The notes under the pieces were generated by a model. The model made no database searches and was not told the origin of the DNA. It was given only the letters and a program-made list of their open reading frames with translations. This document shows, one piece after another, positions 12,086 through 23,073 of a stretch of DNA of 64,000 nt. Source of the DNA: Apium graveolens (taxonomy: Eukaryota; Streptophyta; Magnoliopsida; Apiales; Apiaceae). A program made the translations under genes and the position numbers. Positions within the stretch are counted from its first letter, which is position 1. Every line of letters starts with the position of its first letter. The stretch covers positions 237,544,396 to 237,608,395 of the forward strand of contig NC_133656.1 in the NCBI RefSeq assembly GCF_009905375.1, read 5' to 3'.

Positions 12086-12335
12086 CTCCCTTAGTCCTTT
12101 CCAATTGTTTACATTTATGAGTAAGTGTACGGCACGCAATTTAAGGTGCATAAAAAGTATAGTTATGTAACTTATTTTTACAATTTTCTTTTTCTGAATA
12201 AAAGTTAAATGTTTTAATTTTTATTCAGTAAAACAAAATTGTAAAAAAAATTACAGAGCTATACGTAATATGCACCTTAAAATGCGTGTCGGACACTTTA
12301 TAAAAAATGTAAACAATTGAAAGGGACGGAAGGAG
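12086..12335. mobile_element. Stowaway-type MITE
   Basis: A 250-bp element flanked by TA (12084-12085 and 12336-12337). Its ends are CTCCCTTAGTCC and GGGACGGAAGGAG, the inverted terminal motif of plant Stowaway elements. The arms remain complementary well inward (GTTTACATTTATGAG / TAAAAAATGTAAAC). No coding capacity; absent from duplication copy A. Confidence 0.8.
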
Positions 12336-13369
12336 TATAAAAAAAGTAACCAATCAAAATATATTAATTTTCAAGCTTTCCACGGTTATTGGAGTTCACC
12401 TTTTTATTAGTGTCATCGGAGTCTATCTACGTTTTGCAAATAAATATATCGTAAAACGTGTTATCTTGCAAAATATGTTTCTCAGATATCATTATTCAAC
12501 AAAATCATGCAAATCTCGTACATTTATAAGTACAATATGTACCTTCAGCAATATGTCTGCAACATGAACATTTTATATTCTGCAAACTAAACATGTTTTG
12601 TAAAATAATATATTTGCAATATTCTGCTTGTAAATTTTATGAAATCTACAAGATTTTCAATAAACAGTGATGTTAGTCGAAAAATTATATGTTTTGGAAA
12701 CTTTTAAGCTTAATTTACTTGTAAAACATATATAAACTCCAAGAATTTCAATGAAATAGTGAATTACAGATAAATTAACTCATATATATATATATAAACC
12801 TCATAAAATAAAATAAATTTATGATATAAGAATATTTCAAGAATACTTTTAATGTTAATAATTTAAATTTAAATATTATTTATCAAGACAAAATAAATAC
12901 TTAAGAAGAATATGTATAAACTCTCAATATGCATTGAAACTCTTACTCAAGTTTAGAAGATTACCTCCAAATTAATTATATCGAAGCTCTTACTCTAGTT
13001 CATGAGTGAAGTGATCAAATTAAACATGGTAATTAAATTTTTTCCGATATCTTACATAAAATGTAAATAATTTTAAAAAAGGAAAAAATGTACATAGCAT
13101 ACTTGCTATTAATAATTTAAATCTTAAACCATAAACTGAATATAAAATACTTGATCACATCTGTTAACTCATTTAAACTGTGGACAACAATATTAATATG
13201 AGATTTAGAGCATCATTGTTGCATTGTGTTTTTTATGATAAACTTATGAATTGAACTTTCCGTAAAAAAGAAAAAACTTATGCAATGAACTCAGCAATAT
13301 CCAATATCGTAGGACACAAAAGCACATTTAACCGCACAAGCAGGTACTGCCGAGAGGACGAGTGACAAG

Positions 13370-13912
13370 TAGAGCCGGCAATTTCGTACACGACACGATA
13401 ACACAACACGAAAATAATGAGTTTGGTTTGATATTTTTGGTACACGAACACGAAAGTACATGAACACGAAAGCACACAGATGAATTTAGTGTCGGTTTTG
13501 GGTTTACACTTGGGTACACGACACGAAACGAAAGTATACTAAATAAATAAATATTTAAATAAATTTATCAAAATTGTATGAATACATATATCTTATCATA
13601 ATATTTTACATATAATATTTACAGAATATAGATACAAAATAGATTCAAATTTAAATTTCATAAGACTCGACTGCACTTGAGTCTTTATGACTTATTGACT
13701 TAAGACTCGACTAGTAAAAACCTAATATTTAAATATTTATTTTTTTTATTTTTATTTTTATTATTAATTTTAAATTACACGAAACGCACACGAAATGAAG
13801 GTATCCGAACATGAAACGAAACGAATCCTTAACGATTCGGGTTTGGGTTAGATATTCAAGACACGAAAGTACACGACACGAAAGTATACGAAACGAACGA
13901 ATTGTCAGCTCC
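13370..13912. mobile_element. Terminal-inverted-repeat element, hAT-like
   Basis: The ends TAGAGCCGGCAATTTCGT and AATTGTCAGCTCC are imperfect inverted repeats. The 9-bp flanks AGTGACAAG (13361-13369) and AGTGCCAAG (13913-13921) differ at one base and look like a target duplication. The interior is full of the words ACACGA, CACGAA and CGAAAGTA on both arms. The reading frames in it (minus strand) are products of that repeat and not genes. Confidence 0.65.
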
Positions 13913-13921
13913 AGTGCCAAG

Positions 13922-14798
13922 ACATATATTCGGAAATCTATATAAGTGAATACTGCCCTGCTTGCTTTCGAATTTCATTGAATATGAAAGTAATTAGGAC
14001 GCCTAATATTCGTTTTTATAGATTTTTAAATATTAATTATATTAATATTAATTTAATATCATATTTACTATAATTTTAATCATATTATCATATTATATCA
14101 TTATATATATTAAAAAAAATTGAGGGCCTAATATTTTATTTTGTCCTGGACCTTAATATAGACCATTGTATGTTATGGAAGTCACCAGTATAGATCTTTT
14201 GAAATTGATAAGCAAGAGGGCTGAGGTTGACCTTGACAAATTGTCTAAAATTAGAAAGAAATGAAATGTAGTATAGAGATTTGTTGTGAATGCATGGATT
14301 GTGTTTATATTTACCTATATATGCATTAAAATTTTACATTAGAAAGGGGCTCAGTTAATTTGCTTGCCCAAATTTTCTCAAAACATTTTTACTCGAAAAA
14401 GACTAATGTTATAGAGAATAGAGGGATAATTTCTAATTTAATAGGAATTTAACCCACAAAACTAAAATCAAAATACAAATTAAATCGTCCCAACTATGAT
14501 TCATATCCTAAATTTATATATTGTATCATTAATATCTAAAATTAATATAAAATAATAAAATAATTTTATTGATTAAAATCAAAATATATATTATCAACTC
14601 CGTTATAAAAATCCAAGGATCTTTTAAAAATCGTCAATAAATCAATAATAAATCAGTTATTTTTTTTATCAATTAATTAAATTCACGATAAATTATCAAA
14701 TTTCTCAAAAAAAAACCCAAAAATTATAAATGAGTGTTAATCGAGTAGTTCTGATTTTTAAAATTATAACCCTGACTCACTATTATCGGAGACATTTG
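13922..14798. other. AT-rich intergenic stretch
   Basis: No gene, RNA or bounded element is seen. It has several short A/T runs and ends at the GGGCCCGTTTGGGG end of the next inverted-repeat element. Confidence 0.55.
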
Positions 14799-16166
14799 GG
14801 GCCCGTTTGGGGTTTATTAAAATATGTAACCTATGAATTAAAGTTGAAAAGTGTATATAAAAATTATAACTTATAAGTTATTTAGATGTTTAAATAATTT
14901 TAAGTATAAGTTATTTATAGGGAAAATTGATTTTTTAACACTCAACTATTTATTTCTTTAGAAATCTACCAACCAACTTCTTATTTTTTTATTTTGTTGT
15001 CACTAACGTTACCTTTGTATTAAATTCTACCCAATTCCGTTAAAACAATCGGAAAACAAAGAAAGTGGTACCGGAATTTGGGCAATCCAGAACCAGACAC
15101 CGTTTCGATAACCTATCATTTTTCCGGCAAAGTCAATTCATGGTCAAATCGGCCTTGTCTTCTATAATTTTTCAGTCCAAATCACTCTATACAAACTCAA
15201 CAATTCATATCTAGTAGGATCAATCAAAGCCAAAGTGTTTTTCGATGATTCCAGCGAGTTCTAATAAAAAAATTTGATGAGTTCAAATTCCGGTAATAGT
15301 AAAATTGATTCAAAATTCAATAAAACTTAATGCATATGAACCAAGACACTCCTATAAGACTATTACACCAACTTATACTGGCAAATAATTACTTAATCAG
15401 TCAAAAAAAGGAACACAAGTGTCATCTACTTTTTCGGCGAACACAAAATTATAACCCAAAAATCACAAAATAAACACATGTGAACTCAAAATCGAACGAT
15501 CTATACATTCATAACTTCAAAATTAGTGAACGATTAACCAAAATAAAACCCTAAAATTAACCTTTTTAGACAAAATTAACGGAATGGTTTAAAATGAAAA
15601 AGAAACATAACATTAGTGATAAAAAAATAAAAAAATAAGTCGGGTGTAGGTTTCTAAAGAAATAAATAGTTGAGTGATAAAAAAATCGATTTTCCCATAT
15701 TTATAAGTTGATAATGTGAATCATAACTTATAATTTATAAAGGAAATTGAAACAAAACTAAAATGTAACTTACAATATGTTATTATTTTTAACACTTGAA
15801 TATAAAATAAAAAACGAGAAAATTTAAAAATAAGGATAATGACCTCGAGATCAAATTATATAACTAAAGTAAAATATCGATAAATAAATATTTGATAAAC
15901 GAATAATATTGTCAAATGGATAATTTTTTATGGTCCTAATTTAATAAATATAATGTATTTTTAACCTAAATAAATAAATGATCTCGTTAAATGAATAAAA
16001 ATTTTCGCTTCTGACTATATTATAATTTTATCATAGAATTAACTGTAAAATAATCCTCATTTTTAAAGTGAAGAGCGGAAATAAATGTTAAAAAGAAAAT
16101 TTTAAAAGGCAAGAAATGATAAACAAAAGAAAAAAAGTGTTTATAAGTTCCCAAACAGCCGCTCAT
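14799..16166. mobile_element. Inverted-repeat element split by a Mutator-type insertion
   Basis: GGGGCCCGTTTGGGGTTTAT at the left and ATAAGTTCCCAAACAGCCGCTC at the right are imperfect inverted ends of a plant hAT/Harbinger-like MITE. The inner arms share ACTTATAAGTTA-like words. A 777-bp element (14920-15696) sits in the left part. No clear target duplication was found, so the limits are approximate. Confidence 0.45.
14920..15696. mobile_element. Non-autonomous Mutator-like element
   Basis: The ends are long inverted repeats of roughly 70 bp: GGGAAAATTGATTTTTTAAC at the left against the complement of GATAAAAAAATCGATTTTCCC at the right, both continuing through ACTCAACTATTTATTTCTTTAGAAA. The flanking 9-mers TTATTTATA (14911-14919) and ATATTTATA (15697-15705) differ at one base; a 9-bp duplication is typical of Mutator-like elements. 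The interior (about 640 bp) shows no transposase and no recognisable captured gene. Confidence 0.75.
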
Positions 16167-16283
16167 AGACAGCTCAAACGTCATTTAGAAATGCTATGAA
16201 ATATGAGGGTGTTTATGCTAGAAAGTGTGATTTATAAGTTGTAAAAATTTTGTTGCTGAAAATATTTGTGTATAAAAAATGTA

Positions 16284-16356
16284 CTCCTTCAGTTCCACTT
16301 GATTGTTTACGTTATTTTTCGGCGCGCTTTTCAATGTTCGTTTAAAGTATACTTTC

Positions 16357-16389
<33 letters not shown>

Positions 16390-16513
16390 TAAAAATCTGA
16401 AAAAAAGTTTCATGTTTGAACTTTTATTCAATTTTTTTTTTTAAAAAACATTATGAAACTATACTTTATTGAAGTCTCGAAATACGTGCAAACAGTGTAC
16501 GTAAAGGACGGAG
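16284..16513. mobile_element. Stowaway-type MITE
   Basis: A 230-bp element between TA dinucleotides (16282-16283, 16514-16515) with ends CTCCTTCAGTTCC and GGACGGAG. A (TA)n run and poly-T/poly-A arms lie at the centre. Confidence 0.75.
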
Positions 16514-17104
16514 TATATTATTATTAATGAGTATTTTATATAGGGTAGCATTTCATGTAGTAGTACCTTCTTATATAGAGAATCGTGGATAACCATTATT
16601 TAAAAAATATAAAATATATAATTTATTTTATTTTTCATCATATATAGTTATAAATTTTAACTATCAAGTTAAAAATTGAAGTTACACAATTTTTTATTTA
16701 AAAAATCATTGAAATTATTGAAAAAAATTAAATTAGTTCTATAGCAGAATCACAGTAGAATCACACTTATTAAAAATTATTCTAATGTAAAATGAAATTT
16801 AAAATCAAGTAATTTTATCAACTTTTAATTGTTAAATTTTTTATTATATTTATATTCTTGATTAGCATCGAATTTTATATTTTTTAAAATAAAATTTTAC
16901 AATTTATGATAAGTAGAATATAATAAAAACCATGGCTCCACGTAGTAAAGGCAACTTTATATATACCTCATCTACCCTATCATTGAATACTAACTCTTAG
17001 CGTGCTCCCGAAAAATAGATGAAATATTTATAGGAGTATTTGTCTCCTGCCTTTTTCACCTGTCCCAAAAAAAGACCGAGAAGCGGAAAAAGAAAAATAC
17101 TACG

Positions 17105-17151
17105 ATGTCCAAGCTTATTCCTTCTGATGGCAGCTCTTCATCTACTTCCAG
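17105..17151 (+). CDS. F-box gene 1, exon 1
   Basis: Fifteen codons plus two bases, opening ATGTCCAAGCTTATTCC (MSKLIPSDGSSSSTS) and ending TTCCAG before GTTTTA, a standard donor. The exon is recognised because the same start, length class, serine-rich end and TTCCAG/GTT donor recur at 56522-56580, and because phase 2 joins in frame to the acceptor at 17902/17903. The joined codon is AG+C (Ser). A start at the internal ATG 17925 would also leave a complete F-box, so transcript data are needed to decide. Confidence 0.65.
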
Positions 17152-17902
17152 GTTTTATAGAATATTCTTATTTATCTATGCAATTTTATACAATATGCAA
17201 GTCTTTAATTACATCTATTATATTGAAATTTACATTTCATGTTGAGATAATTTGTAATCAAGTTCTTTTTTTTTTATAAATAAAATAGGGTTTTGGATTC
17301 TCTGTGTTTTTAGTATTGGTATATTTAAATCTAACTGCTGTGTCATTTGAATCGTTGCACATGCAAGTTTTTACAAATTAGGGTTTTAATTGTGAGTTTT
17401 AATTAATTTAGACATGTGTATATGATTTAGTGTTAAAATATAGATCAGACAGGTCTTCCTCTGATACCCTGATGTTTTAGAGTTACGGTTCCTTGACATT
17501 TAGACATAGGGTTTTTGTATAAGTTTCTAACTAGGGTATAGGGTTTAATGTGTTGTGTGCGCGTTGAAGTACTAAATTGTTGTGTGTTTTTGTAATTGTA
17601 TCCGGTAATGTTGACCTTAAAATTGTTTTCGGAATAACAGTTTTTTACTTTTTTTGTTAAATTCCGCTTTGTATTTTTAAAATTTGATTATTTGAATAGG
17701 TAATAAGATACTATAGAAAAGATGATGACTAAGTAGTTTTGATAAGGACATATAATTGTCGATGATGGTGAACGTATGTAGACTTGATAACTACTTGAGT
17801 TAGTAATGCGAATTTATGTCTGTTGTACTTGATGATATGCTTTAATTGTAAATTGTTGTAATACGAAAATGTAACTTGAATTTTATTTGTTGTTTGACAT
17901 AG

Positions 17903-19084
17903 CAATGTACTTTATCAATCTCAAATGATGAATGTGACCGTCCACTTTGCGGAAGATCTGATTGCTCAAATCTTAGATCGCCTTCCAGTCAGGGATCTGT
18001 TGCGTTTCAGATGTGTATCTAAACCATGGTGTTCACTTATTGATAGTCCACGTTTTATCAGAGCACATCTCAAGAGATCCACTGAATGCAAAACAAATAC
18101 TGGTGTTCTTATTCGAAGTTTTCATGCTTACTTGGCGGATTTTGATTCTCTAGATGGCACTACTGCTGTGGAAATTGATGAACCGCTGAGGACTCTTCTC
18201 CAAGGAACCGGAGTGGTGGGTTCATGCAATGGCTTACTCTGCTTGTATGAAAAGAAGACAGAAATTTTCTTTTGGAACCCGGCAACCAGAAATTGCAAAG
18301 AGTTACCTTGTGCACCAACTGATTTTGTTTGCCCTTTTTACATAGACCCGACTTTCATTCGTGGCTTTGGGTATGATGCTGTTAATGATGATTACAAAGT
18401 CCTGAGAATTCTTTATCCTCTTGGTCATGATTTGGAGGGCTCGAAGGTCATAGTTTAAGCCTCAAATCTAACTCATGGAGACGTCTTCAAAGTATTTCTA
18501 ATCACTTCAAACTCATTTCCAATTGCGGTGTGTTTGTGGGTGGAGCTCTGCATTGGATTACAATTACGACTCTGGGTTCCGAAAGCTGCCTATCGGTTCT
18601 TGCTTTTGATCTTGCTGTTGAAAATCAGAGGGAGGTCCCAATGCCTAATGTTGGAAATAAGAATCCTGATAAACGGAGTCTATCCATCTTTGCAGAATCC
18701 CTTTGTGTGGTTATACATGACCCGTTTGTTAGTATAGACGTTTGGTTGATGAATGAGTATGGGGTCGGAAATTCGTGGTGCAAGCTATTTTCACTGGAAC
18801 ACCCGCAATTAGTTAGATCCCAGTATGTTACGCCAGTTGCTTTTTCAAAGAGTCGCAGGGACGTTCTAGTAGAAGTGGGTGACAAGAAGGTGATATGGTA
18901 TAGCCTTGAAAGGAAGGAAATTAGGACCGTTAAGATTGCTAATATGCCAGTTGTGTTTGATGGTTTGGAACTCTTCACTGAAAGTCTTGTTCCACCGGAC
19001 TATATATTCAGTTGCGATGGGAAGCAGTCACGAGAGAAACAGAAACAGAAACAGAAGAAACAACAGAACAGGAATGAAAGGTAA
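17903..19084 (+). pseudogene. F-box gene 1, large exon, frameshifted
   Basis: F-box (VHFAEDLIAQILDRLPVRDL, then RFRCVSKPWCSLIDSPRF) followed by an FBA-type substrate-recognition region (WNPATRNCKELP, GFGYDAVNDDYKVLRI). F-box proteins link a target to the SCF ubiquitin ligase through SKP1. At about 18456 one base is missing relative to the paralogues at 57644 and 59696, where the same segment reads VIVYGLK and VIVYSLK. This makes a TAA at 18456-18458. The other part continues in frame from about 18460 to 19084 with GGALHWITITT, VWLMNEYGVGNSW and a K/Q-rich tail. The acceptor is TTTGACATAG at 17893-17902. The donor AG/GTAAAC at 19080/19081 overlaps the TAA stop. Either a recent pseudogene or a sequence error; everything else is intact. 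Confidence 0.8.
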
Positions 19085-19167
19085 ACAAATTTCTCTTGTC
19101 TGGAACAGCTTTTATTACATGATTTGCCTGAAAGTAATATGTTGGCATATATTTCGGATGTTTGTAG

Positions 19168-19207
19168 GGACAGATTTCTTTCCAAAGGATTTAAGTTGGT
19201 GTTATGA
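19168..19207 (+). CDS. F-box gene 1, exon 3 (C-terminal mini-exon)
   Basis: After the acceptor TTTGTAG, the bases join in phase to the AG at 19080 and read RDRFLSKGFKLVL followed by TGA. The same peptide (KDKFLSKGFKLVL) is encoded at 61004-61043 behind another F-box exon, with the same phase. Conservation of the frame across copies that have diverged in the intron supports it as a real coding exon. Confidence 0.7.
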
Positions 19208-19763
19208 GACACTAGCAATTAGAAAATGAAGGGAAAAAAGGTAGTCATGGAGCTCGTATATTATTATGCAGGTTTAATTTCAGTAGAATTTCAATGGCTT
19301 TGCATAATCAAGTGAACCGGGACATTATTAACTTATTCATTAAGTTCAAATGTTTTGTTGATGTAATTTATGGATTTGTGAAGAAATGTTGGTATTCACC
19401 TGTTACTAGTTTTACGATGGGTTGCTACATTGAATATGCGGATTTTACTATGAATGTTTTATCTATGTTGTTTTCTTTTACTTTGCACAAAAATTTGAAT
19501 TTCTTGCTGAAACATTCTTGCGAGACAAACTCATAGACATGGGTAACAATTTTTTCTAATCACTTCCAATTTTAGAGACTACGCTTGACAGACACATTTA
19601 GGTCGGTTAATTGCCCATGACCCCTTTTTTCTTGTAGTATCTGTGTTACTTTCAGAACTTTAGGTTTAAAAAAGCTTCTGAGTGTTGTTGCTTCTGATCA
19701 GGGGCTTGAAAATTATCGGGAAGTTCCCTAGCCTAAAGTTCTGCAGAGGAATGTCTTTGCGTG
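19208..19763. other. F-box 3' flank and duplicated block
   Basis: 19208-19480 is probably 3' UTR or flank of F-box gene 1. From about 19480 to 19763 the sequence is a near copy of 22440-22745 (ACTTTGCACAAAAATTTG, CATAGACATGGGTAACA and GGTCGGTTAATTG landmarks). No gene is seen. Confidence 0.6.
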
Positions 19764-19895
19764 CTTGAATTGAATAGCATGCTAACCAAATTTGCAGAAC
19801 TAGAAGATTTAACAGCATAAACAAGTGCATTAGGCCCAACAACATCCGAAACAAAAGAAACAGTAGTTGCAGAAGCAGCTCCTTTGGCAATGAAC
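19764..19895 (-). pseudogene. Fibrillarin fragment, internally deleted
   Basis: On the minus strand GVFIAK is joined directly to [18 protein letters not shown] and [16 protein letters not shown]. These are the GVFIAKGKEDA segment and the SAM-binding motif region ([17 protein letters not shown]) of fibrillarin, the box C/D snoRNP 2'-O-methyltransferase. About 60 residues between them are missing. It is related to the longer fragment at 37131-37577. Confidence 0.75.
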
Positions 19896-19976
19896 ACTCC
19901 TTGGTGGAGTTTATGCGGCTCTACTCAAGTTTGTTTTCATCATCACTTTGAGGCCTCATGCTCATAGCAATGACTA

Positions 19977-20411
19977 TGGTCGTTTGGTTCAAGATGTGGT
20001 ATCGGGTTGGAATCAGGAATCGGGTTAAAGTGGTTCATTAGTTTGGTTGAGTACTGGAATGAATATTTTTAATTTAAAATATGTTAATTCAATAATTTTA
20101 TTTTAATGAAATATATTAATTTTATTATTATTTTAATATATTTTAGGTTCATAGATTTTTTTAGTATTAAATATAAATATTTAATTGCTTTAATAGAAAT
20201 TAAAATAGTAAAATTAAAGTTGATACTCATACCCCTTCTTCATATCCACCTCCCTATTTACCTCCCTACTTGGGTATGAAAAACCCATACCTGGGGGTTG
20301 AGGAATGAGTTTGAAATTTTATTGTTTTAACCAAACATCAGGTATCGGGTATGGGGTTGGAATGGCCGAAACCCATACCTGATTCCAGAAATTAGCGAAC
20401 CAAACAACCCC
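19977..20411. mobile_element. MITE with a visible empty site
   Basis: The ends TGGTCGTTTGGTTC and GAACCAAACAACCCC are inverted repeats. The interior has palindromic words ATACCTGGGGG and GGTATCGGGTATGG. The related segment near 37631 reads GACTAAATAGCTAAATAA straight through, matching GACTA at 19972-19976 and TAAATAGCTAAA at 20412. This shows a clean insertion with a 2-3 bp duplication (TA or CTA). Confidence 0.7.
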
Positions 20412-21190
20412 TAAATAGCTAAACAACACTGGAAACAACACTAGAAATCAAAATTTAAAGTAAATATTTGAAATAAGTTATAATCCAAGACATTGATATT
20501 ATTAATTTTTAAAATTTTATAATTTAGTTACACTAATCCCCAAATAACATAAATAGGTTAAGACAGTATTTGGATATAAAATTGAAGAAATGATTCGATT
20601 AGATTTTTACGAGGACGTATATATGAAATCGAACAATGGGTTACATGATTTTATTTCGAAAGGTGGAACATAATTTGCTAATTTTAGTTTCGGTATTGAA
20701 CCCATGTTCATTCTTCATTAACTAAACCTAATAATTAAATTTTCTTCGATATCTCACTTAAAATATAAATCATTTATAAAATGAAAATTAATATATGTAT
20801 CATATTTTCCCGGTAAATAATGTAAATATTAGGCCCTCCATTGAATATAAAATATTTGATCACACGATAAAAGCAATATGTGAAATCATTACCAATACAT
20901 GAACTTATTAAAATGACTGATCACAACATTAATGCGATTTTTTTTTATTATTTATAGTACGATATTAAGTTGCATTGCATTTTTAAATAATTGTATAATA
21001 AAACTTTTGCAAGCTTACCTATAATTCCATATTGGTATTTTACCCATTTCTGTATGTTTAATTTAAGTTTCTAAAATAAAATTTTCCATAAATATAGAGC
21101 AAACAAAATTGTGAATTTGATTTAGCAAAAAATAACGCGACAAAGATCATTAAAATGTGATTTTTTTCTCCTTTTAACTTAAAACGGAAA
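20412..21190. repeat. Duplicated AT-rich block (also at 37630-38170 and 44100-44620)
   Basis: The words AAAGTAAATATTTGAAATAAG and AATTAAATTTTCTTCGATATC and the 'TATAAAATATTTGATCACACG' order recur in 37630-38170 and, more diverged, in 44100-44620. No gene seen. It appears to be an old repeat unit associated with the fibrillarin fragments. Confidence 0.6.
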
Positions 21191-21192
21191 AA

Positions 21193-21465
21193 ATGACAAA
21201 AATAGCCGATTTTTGAAAAAATTTAACAAAAATAGCCATTCTGAAAAAAGTGGCCGATTTTGGCCGATTGAATACTCCACTGTCAGTTGGGTATCTCAAT
21301 TTGTATAAGATACTCCACTGGTAGTTGGGTATTTCATATATGGAATACTCCACTGCCAGTTGGGTATCTTATATAAAGTGGATACTTCACTGCCAGTTGG
21401 GTATCCCATCGGCCAAAGTTGGCCAACTTTTCAAAAATTGGTTATTTTTGTCAATTTTATGTAAA
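21193..21465. repeat. Foldback repeat with four GATAC...GTATC hairpins
   Basis: The outer arms AAAAATAGCCGATTTTTGAAA and the complement of TTTTCAAAAATTGGTTATTTT are inverted repeats. Between them, four copies of a motif close to GATACTCCACTGCCAGTTGG plus GTATC begin at 21270, 21309, 21343 and 21381, each with GATAC/GTATC inverted ends. Non-coding; the short frame across it is incidental. Confidence 0.65.
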
Positions 21466-21778
21466 AATAGGCTAAATTTGTCCTTCACCCACTTAAACGG
21501 ACACTCTTGCTAGAAACAAAAACAAAACTTTATTTTATAGTCCAAAAAAGAAACAGGCCTACTTCAGGAGTAATGGGCCCTGGCTGGGCTGGGCCTAGAG
21601 GCTAAAATTTTTACTCAGTTATACAATCTATGAAATTACAGCAAAAAAATTAATCAATTTGACAATAAAAAGTGAATTTCGGAACATAAGTCACTTTGGC
21701 ACCGAAAAAATAACATAATTTATATTTTTAATTAGGTTTCCATAAATAACATAATAATAACTAAAGTATATATATATA

Positions 21779-22345
21779 GAGCGGGGCTCACTATCCTCTT
21801 GGGTTCGAATTTCACGGAAGAAAAATTTATGATTATATCTCCTGAGTCAGAGCATGTCGCTTAAGACTCTGTTTGAGAGTGCTTTTTAAAACTGTTGTAC
21901 TGTGAGAAAAAGTGTGGGTAGAAAAAGTGTTGTCAGAAAAAATAGATGAATGTTTTGTAATTATTTTTAATTTATGCATATTTTGAGATATAATATATAA
22001 AAATAATATTTTTGAGAAGGTTTGATGTTGAAACTGATAGCTACTTTCTGCAAAAGCTGAAAATAGCTTATTCCAAAAGCATGGGCTGACATATTTTTGC
22101 TAACAGCAGCTTTTAGATCAAAAATGCTTTTTCAAACAACAAATTTTAGAATTTATCAAACACCTTTCTGACAGTTTTTCGGTAAAAAGGTGCTGTAATT
22201 GTCTGCAACAGCAATACCAAACGGGGTCTAAATGCGATTTACGTGGTTCAGTGATTTGCAAGCTATTGCGTGAGCCCGTGAGTTTAACCAGCGCACACTT
22301 GAAGGATAGCGGTTGCAGATTTTTTACGATAAAAAAAATAATAAA
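21779..22345 (+). repeat. SINE-like element, copy 3, split by a MITE
   Basis: It has the same blocks as 7297-7506: GGTTCGAATTT, CCTGAGTCAGAGCATGTCGC, GCTATTGCGTGAGCCCG, and the TTTTTTACGATAAAAAAAATAATAA tail. A 364-bp insertion at 21865 separates the halves. The flank to its left (21500-21770) also matches 7000-7290, so the wider block was duplicated. Confidence 0.65.
21865..22228. mobile_element. PIF/Harbinger-type MITE
   Basis: Flanked by TAA at 21862-21864 and 22229-22231. Comparison with the uninterrupted site CGCTTAAATACGG at about 7378-7390 shows the exact insertion point. The ends GACTCTGTTTG and CAAACGGGGTC are imperfect inverted repeats. A 3-bp TAA duplication is typical of Harbinger-derived MITEs. 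No coding capacity. Confidence 0.78.
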
Positions 22346-22429
22346 TAAATAAATTTATGATATAAGAATATTTCAAGAATACTTTTAATGTAAATAATTT
22401 AATTTAAATATTATTTATCAAGACAAAAT

Positions 22430-22750
22430 AAACTCATAGACATTCTTTTACTTTGCACAAAAATTTGAATTTCTTGCTGCAACATTCTTGCAGAACAAAC
22501 CCATAGACATGGGTAACATTTTTTTGTAATCACTTCCAATTTGTTAGAGACTATACGCTTGACAGACACATTTAGGTCGGTTAATTGTCCATGACCCCTT
22601 TTTCTTGTAGTGTCTGTGTTATTTTAGAACTTTAGGTTTGAAAAAGCTTCCGAGTGTTCTTGCTTCTGATAATGGGCTTGAAAATTATTGGGAGGTTCTC
22701 TATCCTGAAGTTCTGCAGAGGAATGTCTTTGCGTGCTTGAATTGAATACC
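22430..22750. repeat. Duplicated block (copy of 19480-19763)
   Basis: Near identical in order to 19480-19763. It ends where GAATACCATCC replaces the fibrillarin-like GAATAGCATGC. 22750-22807 is unique flank up to the GATAC target site of the large array. Confidence 0.7.
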
Positions 22751-22807
22751 ATCCTTTTTCGTACAGAGGCATGGATGATGAATAATAGGGATTATGGGAT
22801 TGGATAC

Positions 22808-23073
22808 TGTCACGATTTGGGCTGAAAATCATTGTTGGGTCAAATATTTAACTGGGCCAAGTATAGAGTTGGGTTTGTAGGCTGTCTGGCCCAATGACAA
22901 CAGAGCAGTGTTACTACATATATAATGTATTCTATTTCTCAATTGGGGATTATCAATGAGAATGAATGTTTAAGTTTTACTTTAATTTCTAGTATTGTTT
23001 TCTTTCATGTTTTCTTCTTGTTTGTTAGTTTAATTTTAACAAAAAGCCTAAAAGAAGTGTCAAGATCATGACA
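22808..23073 (+). repeat. Array LTR 1
   Basis: 266 bp, TGTCACG...ATGACA. A promoter and poly-A role is expected for an LTR. The ATG of the following frame (23068) lies in its last six bases. Confidence 0.88.

Larger units (their letters stand above)
11314..13350. repeat. Segmental duplication, copy B
   Basis: Collinear with 5564-6960 (see copy A) but longer because of later insertions. The orphan first exon is at 11651. The two copies differ at many single sites and small indels, so the duplication is not recent. Confidence 0.8.

Noticed and set aside
13278..13920. Minus-strand frames rich in Cys/Ser/Val
   Set aside because: They are translations of the CACGAA-type repeat inside the inverted-repeat element at 13370-13912.
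17040..17279. 79-codon frame over F-box exon 1
   Set aside because: Overlaps the first exon in another frame and runs into the intron; no homology recognised.
19294..19536. 80-codon frame downstream of F-box gene 1
   Set aside because: Partly in a block duplicated at 22430; composition is that of AT-rich non-coding DNA.
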